In this document: positions 6,303 through 10,485 of the stretch, piece by piece
How positions within the stretch are numbered: the first letter of the stretch is position 1
Layout: every line of letters begins with the position of its first letter
Assembly: GCA_002707085.1 (NCBI GenBank)
Contig: PALY01000074.1
Location: forward strand, 2,875 to 13,359
Length of the DNA: 10,485 bases
Reading direction: 5' to 3'
Origin: Deltaproteobacteria bacterium
Lineage (GTDB): Bacteria; Myxococcota_A; UBA796
Notes under the pieces: model-generated
What the model saw: the letters and a program-made list of their open reading frames with translations, nothing else
The model's database searches: none
What the model was told of the DNA's origin: nothing
Position numbers and translations under genes: made by a program

Positions 6303-7106
6303 ATGGGTAGTGTTCTCACAATTGCATCAATCGTCACCATTTTGGTGCCTGTGCGGGCGCGTCGATTGGCTCAAAAAAATAATGCTCCAGGAGGCATTGC
6401 TGCTCACCGGAACTGGGAGTTTGTCGCAGTCGGATTGATTTTGTTGGGCTTGCTGCTGATGGGCATGCAGAGCGATGTGTTGCCCATGCTTACTGTTCAG
6501 GGCGGGCTTCGCACGTTGGCACTGTTTGTAGCGATTGGCTGGTTGGTCTTGCGACGGAAAGAGAAAATGGCGGCCGCTGGCATGATTTTATTGCCGATGG
6601 CTGCGGTGTTGTTGGTGTCTTCTTTGTTGGAGCCACCCCATGCGGTCGCTACTTCGGTCGGATCGCCGTTCTTTACAACGCATGTAGCTTTGGTGTTTTT
6701 GGGACTTGGCGGTTTCGCGCTATCCTTCGCCTTGTCCACATTGTTTTTGATTCAACGACGACGTTTAAAGCGAAAGCAGTTCGAGGACATTGGGCAATTA
6801 CCATCGATGGAAACGTTGGACCTGTTGAACTTCAGGACGCAATGTTTGGGGTTTGCGGCACTAACGGCTGGTGTGGCCATGGGTGTCTTCCTTCTGACTC
6901 AAAGCGCAAGTGGCCGAGGGTTGGGTGACATCACTGTTTGGGGCACTTGTGCGGTGTGGTTTTGGTATGCAGCGGGTCTGCATGCTCGTGTGGTTCTCGG
7001 GTGGCGGGGCCGTACGGCTGCAGTGTTTGGTGTGGTTGGCTTTGGCAGTCTAGGGGCTGTTTTGACGGTTGTGACAGTGGTCTTTGGAGGCTGGCATGGC
7101 TCCTGA
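6303..7106 (+). CDS. ccsA: CcsA/HemX-family integral membrane protein
   Basis: A polytopic inner-membrane protein of about 267 residues with roughly eight hydrophobic segments (near 3-18, 39-55, 68-83, 89-109, 124-150, 181-198, 211-229, 239-262). It belongs to the CcsA/CcmC/HemX cytochrome c assembly family, whose members bind or move haem. Conserved His127 (TTHVALVFLGLGGFALSF) and His227 (GLHARVVLGWRG) are candidate haem ligands. The Trp-rich WWD loop of true CcsA haem handlers is not apparent, so a HemX-like role, perhaps influencing HemA level as in Bacillus, is more likely. The ATG at 6303 is chosen, with AGAGG ten bases upstream. An in-frame TTG at 6276 would add nine residues but lacks a ribosome site. 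The 3' end overlaps hemA by 11 bases, which suggests translational coupling. Confidence 0.85.
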   Translation: MGSVLTIASIVTILVPVRARRLAQKNNAPGGIAAHRNWEFVAVGLILLGLLLMGMQSDVLPMLTVQGGLRTLALFVAIGWLVLRRKEKMAAAGMILLPMAAVLLVSSLLEPPHAVATSVGSPFFTTHVALVFLGLGGFALSFALSTLFLIQRRRLKRKQFEDIGQLPSMETLDLLNFRTQCLGFAALTAGVAMGVFLLTQSASGRGLGDITVWGTCAVWFWYAAGLHARVVLGWRGRTAAVFGVVGFGSLGAVLTVVTVVFGGWHGS

Positions 7107-8379
7107 AGAACGCCTCATTGCTGTTGGTGTCAGTCATCATACGGCGCCGTTGGAAGTTCGGGAACGTTTGGCTGTGGCCGCGGATTCGATTCCTACATTG
7201 CTCACTCGTCTGCGCGATGATGGTTTTAGCAATGAGACGGTGCTGCTTTCAACGTGTAATCGGGTCGAGTTGTATTCAGTGCCCGGCGTGCGCGGCGACG
7301 CAAATGGACTGGCACGCTGGTTGGCTGAAACTGGCGGTGTGATGGGGCGTGATGTGGAGTCCACGATTTACCGGCTTCATGACCAAGCAGCGCTGCATCA
7401 CATATTTAGGGTGGTGTCTAGTCTTGATTCTGTGGTCTTGGGTGAGCCCGAAATTGTGGGTCAATTCAAGAAAGCGTATCGCTTGAGTCAGGAGAGCAAT
7501 GCCGCGGGTCCGGTGATGCATCGCGTAATGGATCGGGCGCTTGCTGTGGCCAAGAAGGTTCGGACTGAAACCAACATCGCCCGTGAAGCCGTTAGCGTTG
7601 GCCGAGCCGGCGTAGAACTCGCACGACAGGTGTTGGGGTCGCTGGAAGGGCGTTCCGCCTTGCTCATCGGTGCAGGTGACCACGGAAAAGTGGTGGCTCG
7701 ATCTTTGCTCGGCTACGGCTTGACGGAGATTGTGGTCGCCAATCGCACTTTTGGCAACGCCGTCAACCTTGCGCAACAATTCAAGGGCAGTGCCATCCCT
7801 CTTCATGAGGTTGAACGGTACTTTCCACGTGTTGATGTTGTCATCTGTAGCACGGGGGCTGGCAAGATCCTGATTGATCGCGACCAGTTGGCGGGTGCTG
7901 TAAGTAAACGGCGTGGAAGGTCGCTTGTCATGATTGATTTGGCGGTGCCGAGAAACATCGATCCGGGCGTGAATGATCTGGGTGGTGTTTATCGTTTTGA
8001 TTTGGACGATCTGGCACAGATTGCTGGACGCGGTAAAGAGGCCCGGGAAGTGGCGGCCGAAGAGGCCGAGCGCATCGTAGAAAGTGAATCAGAACGGTAT
8101 TGGCGGCAGATTATGAATGAAGTGGTCACACAGCGAATAGGTACCATTGTGCAGACGGCAGATGCGGTCCGTGTAGCTGAGTTGGAACGTCTAAGGTCAA
8201 CGCTTGACGGTCTTGAACCGGATCAGGTGGCGGCGGTAGACGCGATGACACGGGCAATCGTTAAAAAGCTATTGCATCAGCCGCTCCATCAGGTCCGTAC
8301 ATGGGCAAGAGAAGGTGAGATCGAGTCAGTAGAATCGCTCTTCACGGCTTTTGGTACACGGAAGGAAGATGACGTCTAA
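7096..8379 (+). CDS. hemA: Glutamyl-tRNA reductase
   Basis: A 427-residue cytoplasmic enzyme that reduces glutamyl-tRNA(Glu) with NADPH to glutamate-1-semialdehyde, the first committed step of C5-route tetrapyrrole synthesis. The N-terminal catalytic domain holds VGVSHHTAPLEVRE (10-23), the thioester-forming Cys54 in LSTCNRVELY, and LGEPEIVGQFKKAY (115-128). The NADPH-binding Rossmann segment is LLIGAGDHGKVV (189-200), where most homologues have GAGEMG. DLAVPRNIDP (281-290) and the C-terminal dimerisation helices are complete. Length is typical. The ATG at 7096 follows GGAGG by five bases; an upstream in-frame TTG at 7084 has no such site. The start lies inside the end of ccsA and its own end overlaps hemC by 11 bases. 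In other bacteria this enzyme is feedback-controlled through haem and proteolysis; the sequence shows no regulation directly. Confidence 0.97.
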   Translation: MAPEERLIAVGVSHHTAPLEVRERLAVAADSIPTLLTRLRDDGFSNETVLLSTCNRVELYSVPGVRGDANGLARWLAETGGVMGRDVESTIYRLHDQAALHHIFRVVSSLDSVVLGEPEIVGQFKKAYRLSQESNAAGPVMHRVMDRALAVAKKVRTETNIAREAVSVGRAGVELARQVLGSLEGRSALLIGAGDHGKVVARSLLGYGLTEIVVANRTFGNAVNLAQQFKGSAIPLHEVERYFPRVDVVICSTGAGKILIDRDQLAGAVSKRRGRSLVMIDLAVPRNIDPGVNDLGGVYRFDLDDLAQIAGRGKEAREVAAEEAERIVESESERYWRQIMNEVVTQRIGTIVQTADAVRVAELERLRSTLDGLEPDQVAAVDAMTRAIVKKLLHQPLHQVRTWAREGEIESVESLFTAFGTRKEDDV

Positions 8380-9241
8380 GGCTCCCTTGCGCCTTGGTAC
8401 ACGCGGAAGTGAGCTTGCGGTTACCCAGAGTCAACTGGTCGCAGATGCTGTCACTGAAGCCACTGGTGTATCGGTGGAGTTGGTTATTATTTCCACTAAG
8501 GGTGACCGCATTAAGAATGTCCCACTGCCGGCCATTGGTGGCAAAGGTCTGTTTACAGCTGAATTGGAAGCTGCTCTTCATGATGGAAGCATAGATTTCG
8601 CCGTCCATTCGTTAAAGGATCTTCCTACTGACGATCCAGTGGGCTTGGTACTCGGTGCGATACCCCGCAGGGAGGATCCACGTGATTGTCTGGTCGGGCC
8701 CGCTTTGGCTGAGTTGGGCAATGGCGCACGCGTTGGAAGCGGATCCCTACGCCGTAGAGAGCAACTGCTGAAACTTCGGTCGGACCTACAGGTTGAAGAC
8801 ATTCGTGGCAACGTACACACTCGACTGGAAAAGCGCGACCGAGGCGATTTTGATGCGACCATTCTGGCGATGGCGGGTCTATCGCGGCTTGGAATCGAAC
8901 GAATAGATATGCATCCATTGGGTATCGACATGATGGTCCCAGCGGTCGGGCAGGGAGCATTGGCGGTGCAGTGTCGAGGCGATGACCAACGAGTTTTGGC
9001 TTTGCTGACAACCATTGATGACGAAGAAACCCGTGCATGCGTGTCAGGAGAGCGGGCTTTTCTCGCCGAATTCGGTGGTGGTTGCAACGTGCCTGCTGGA
9101 TGTCACGTTGTGAAGGAAGACGAATCCTTCCGGCTGTACGCTTTTGTGGCAAAGCCTTCCGGGGAATGCATCTGCATTGAACAAGAAGGACAAAACCCCA
9201 TCGATTTAGGGCTTGCAGCGGCTAAGATGGCTCTGGCCTGA
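8369..9241 (+). CDS. hemC: Porphobilinogen deaminase (hydroxymethylbilane synthase)
   Basis: A 290-residue cytoplasmic enzyme that joins four porphobilinogen units into hydroxymethylbilane. LRLGTRGSELAVTQSQLV (7-24), IGGKGLF (56-62), catalytic Asp84 in VHSLKDLPT, the arginine-rich GSGSLRRR (123-130), DIRGNVHTRL (144-153) and PAVGQGALAVQ (191-201) are all present. Cys239 in ERAFLAEFGGGC is the attachment point of the dipyrromethane cofactor. It is somewhat shorter than the usual 310 or so residues, the loss falling at the C-terminal tail after the cofactor domain. The ATG at 8369 has GGAAGGA just upstream and overlaps the hemA end by 11 bases. An in-frame TTG at 8351 is less likely. The stop codon is only two bases from the end of a convergent lipoprotein gene, so no room for a separate terminator remains. 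Confidence 0.97.
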   Translation: MTSKAPLRLGTRGSELAVTQSQLVADAVTEATGVSVELVIISTKGDRIKNVPLPAIGGKGLFTAELEAALHDGSIDFAVHSLKDLPTDDPVGLVLGAIPRREDPRDCLVGPALAELGNGARVGSGSLRRREQLLKLRSDLQVEDIRGNVHTRLEKRDRGDFDATILAMAGLSRLGIERIDMHPLGIDMMVPAVGQGALAVQCRGDDQRVLALLTTIDDEETRACVSGERAFLAEFGGGCNVPAGCHVVKEDESFRLYAFVAKPSGECICIEQEGQNPIDLGLAAAKMALA

Positions 9242-9243
9242 GT

Positions 9244-9537
9244 CTAGTTGGTACAGACCTTGTTGCAGGCTGGGGGCAACCCACGTTCGTGGAGATCCTC
9301 ACAGGAAGAACTACGGACCGCTTGAATGCATGCTTTTGCTTTGGCTGTATCATATTCACCACATTCATCGGTGAATTGGGTCATGTCTTGTCGGCAGATT
9401 CTGGCTGTGGAATACCCCTCAAGGTCAAGGATTTCGCATTCCGAATACAAAAGACAAACTTCTTCTGCGAAGTTCTCTTCAAATCGGTTTTTGCTTAAAC
9501 ATCCACTGAGGGCAATGAATAATGCCCATCGTTTCAT
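9244..9537 (-). CDS. Small eight-Cys lipoprotein, copy B
   Basis: A 97-residue predicted lipoprotein. The short signal peptide MKRWALFIALSGC ends in lipobox LSGC, so Cys13 should be lipidated. The mature part has eight more Cys (28, 34, 48, 59, 70, 79, 91, 95), enough for four disulfides if exported. It aligns with the neighbouring gene product: FEENFAEEVCLLYSEC here matches FIEQYAEAYCEWLDGC there, and both have a Cys-x5-Cys pair and a YD-x3-AK/AK-x-C-I segment. The two are therefore tandem paralogues. Translation is probably coupled, because its ATG overlaps the upstream stop codon as ATGA; GGAGA also lies nine bases upstream. I know no function. Similar short Cys-rich lipoproteins are frequent in Myxococcota-type genomes. 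It ends two bases from hemC on the opposite strand. Confidence 0.8.
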   Translation of the reverse strand: MKRWALFIALSGCLSKNRFEENFAEEVCLLYSECEILDLEGYSTARICRQDMTQFTDECGEYDTAKAKACIQAVRSSSCEDLHERGLPPACNKVCTN

Positions 9538-9869
9538 TGCCCGGTGTCTCCATTACATCCTGCGATGTCTTCGCAACTTTCGGGGAGAGGGGCCGTGACG
9601 TCACAGGATTCATTGTCTTCGAGATCTTTGATGCACTGTTTTGCACTGACTTTGTCGTAGTTACACGATTCAGGACTCAGGTTTTCGTCAGCAAAGATTT
9701 CTCGATTGGTGATGCAGGTGTCCATGGTGCCGAACTGTTCACTCAGCTTCCCGCAACCATCAAGCCACTCACAATAGGCCTCGGCGTATTGCTCAATAAA
9801 CTTCTCTTCCGAGATTCCGCACCCTATGCTGAAGGTGGCCAGGAACAACAGTGGACTGATTCGGTTCAT
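9534..9869 (-). CDS. Small eight-Cys lipoprotein, copy A
   Basis: A 111-residue predicted lipoprotein and first gene of the pair. The signal peptide MNRISPLLFLATFSIGC has an SIGC lipobox with lipidated Cys17, a slightly atypical position -3 residue. The mature protein is acidic (Glu/Asp-rich) and has eight further Cys (33, 39, 52, 69, 79, 89, 99, 105), spaced like those of its downstream paralogue although only a minority of other residues are shared. The start has AGAGG five bases upstream. It overlaps the next gene by four bases. The pair points away from hemD and sits between hemC and hemD, an unusual interruption of that cluster. No domain is recognised; a cell-surface or periplasmic structural or binding role is possible but unsupported. 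Confidence 0.82.
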   Translation of the reverse strand: MNRISPLLFLATFSIGCGISEEKFIEQYAEAYCEWLDGCGKLSEQFGTMDTCITNREIFADENLSPESCNYDKVSAKQCIKDLEDNESCDVTAPLPESCEDIAGCNGDTGQ

Positions 9870-9919
9870 ATGTACCTCTCTTTGATCGGTATCGTGCGGA
9901 TCGTGGGTTAGCCATTCTA

Positions 9920-10485
9920 ATGATGCGTGTTCTGATCACACGGGAGATGGCCGAGCCACTTTTCTCCTTGCTTCACCATGCAGGTGCTGAGCCTGTACAC
10001 CTGCCACTGATAGAGTTGGTTTCGACCAACGCCAATCCGCCCAGTCTAGCGCCAGACGTGGTCTTGGTGACATCAGCGTCCGTGGTTCGGTTTGTTCCAA
10101 ACTTGGCCGAAAAAATTGGTCAGGCCAGGGTAGTTGCCGTTGGGGATCGGACAAAGAAGTCTCTTGAAATGGCTGGAGTTTCGGTGACTGCTGTGGGCTG
10201 CGAAGGCGGCGTGAGTGCGGTGGCGTTGGCATCCTTGAAAGCAGGAGAAACCGCTTGGTATGTGGGCGCTGAGGAGCCATCTATAGGTTTAGATGAGGCG
10301 CTTAGGCAAGATGGTTGGCTTCGTTGGTCCGTGTATAGAAATGTCCCACCACACTCTTCTGCGGGGAGTGCAGTGCAACAAGACGATGTCGACATCGTGA
10401 CCTTTGCAAGCGGCTCGTCTGTCCGTGCCTATGTCGAGCTTTTCGGAACACCGTCCGCGCCCGTTGTGGTGATTGGACCTTCCAC
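9920..10485 (+). CDS. hemD: Uroporphyrinogen-III synthase, N-terminal part (runs off the window)
   Basis: The first 188 codons of an enzyme that cyclises hydroxymethylbilane with inversion of ring D, the step after HemC. It opens MMRVLITREMAEPLFSLLHH, then AGAEPVHLPLIEL, the usual beginning of the family. VVLVTSASVVRFV (47-59), VVAVGDRTKKSLEMAGV (71-87) and DIVTFASGSSVRAYVE (158-173) follow as the conserved strand-and-loop blocks of the two-domain fold. About 70 residues are missing at the right edge. Two consecutive ATG codons (9920 and 9923) are possible starts, and neither has a clear Shine-Dalgarno sequence. Because the two lipoprotein genes lie between it and hemC in the opposite direction, it needs its own promoter, presumably in the 50-base gap 9870-9919. 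No clear promoter could be assigned there. Confidence 0.92.
   Translation, partial: MMRVLITREMAEPLFSLLHHAGAEPVHLPLIELVSTNANPPSLAPDVVLVTSASVVRFVPNLAEKIGQARVVAVGDRTKKSLEMAGVSVTAVGCEGGVSAVALASLKAGETAWYVGAEEPSIGLDEALRQDGWLRWSVYRNVPPHSSAGSAVQQDDVDIVTFASGSSVRAYVELFGTPSAPVVVIGPS

Noticed and set aside
8578..9152. Two long minus-strand open frames inside hemC (169 and 175 codons)
   Set aside because: They are antisense to a complete, well conserved hemC, with Ser/Arg- and Pro-rich composition typical of shadow frames.
9936..10395. Minus-strand open frames (114 and 91 codons) antisense to hemD
   Set aside because: hemD on the plus strand is recognisable throughout this stretch; the antisense products show no domain.

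Overview
The window reads as a chromosomal segment of a diderm bacterium. It carries lipoproteins with type II signal peptides, a PpiD-type periplasmic folding factor, an MreB relative, and haem synthesis by the C5 (glutamyl-tRNA) route. The ccsA/hemX-hemA-hemC-(hemD) order, the small Cys-rich lipoproteins, the PKD lipoprotein and the mosaic J-domain/TPR protein with a basic linker all recall the old delta-proteobacterial lineages (Myxococcota, Bdellovibrionota and relatives). That placement is inference; nothing here fixes the species.

Left part, minus strand (1-2908). From its promoter side this runs: an M48 metallopeptidase lipoprotein (2054-2908); a membrane-anchored SurA/PpiD-like peptidyl-prolyl isomerase (525-1997); a 366-base stretch with no convincing gene but several small inverted and direct repeats; then the start of a PKD-domain lipoprotein (158 down to the window edge). 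The first two form a likely envelope protein quality-control pair.

Middle (3015-4401). An MreB-family actin homologue (plus) converges with a thioredoxin (minus). An interrupted 7+6 bp hairpin overlaps the mreB stop codon and probably ends transcription from both sides. The MreB protein keeps the family fold signatures but has substitutions in three nucleotide-site motifs, and no mreC or mreD lies beside it.

Right part, plus strand (4555-10485). A 563-residue protein (N-terminal domain of uncertain family, basic linker, J-domain with intact HPD, TPR repeats) appears to open a transcription unit. It continues into a CcsA/HemX membrane protein, glutamyl-tRNA reductase (hemA) and porphobilinogen deaminase (hemC). 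The last three overlap by 11 bases at each junction, which suggests translational coupling. Uroporphyrinogen-III synthase (hemD), the expected next gene, comes only after an oppositely oriented pair of paralogous small lipoproteins. Each of these has a lipid-anchor Cys plus eight further Cys. hemD is cut by the window end.

No tRNA, rRNA, CRISPR array, insertion sequence or phage gene was seen. The most unusual items are the substituted MreB, the eight-Cys lipoprotein pair splitting the hem cluster, and the J-domain/TPR mosaic at the head of the hem operon.
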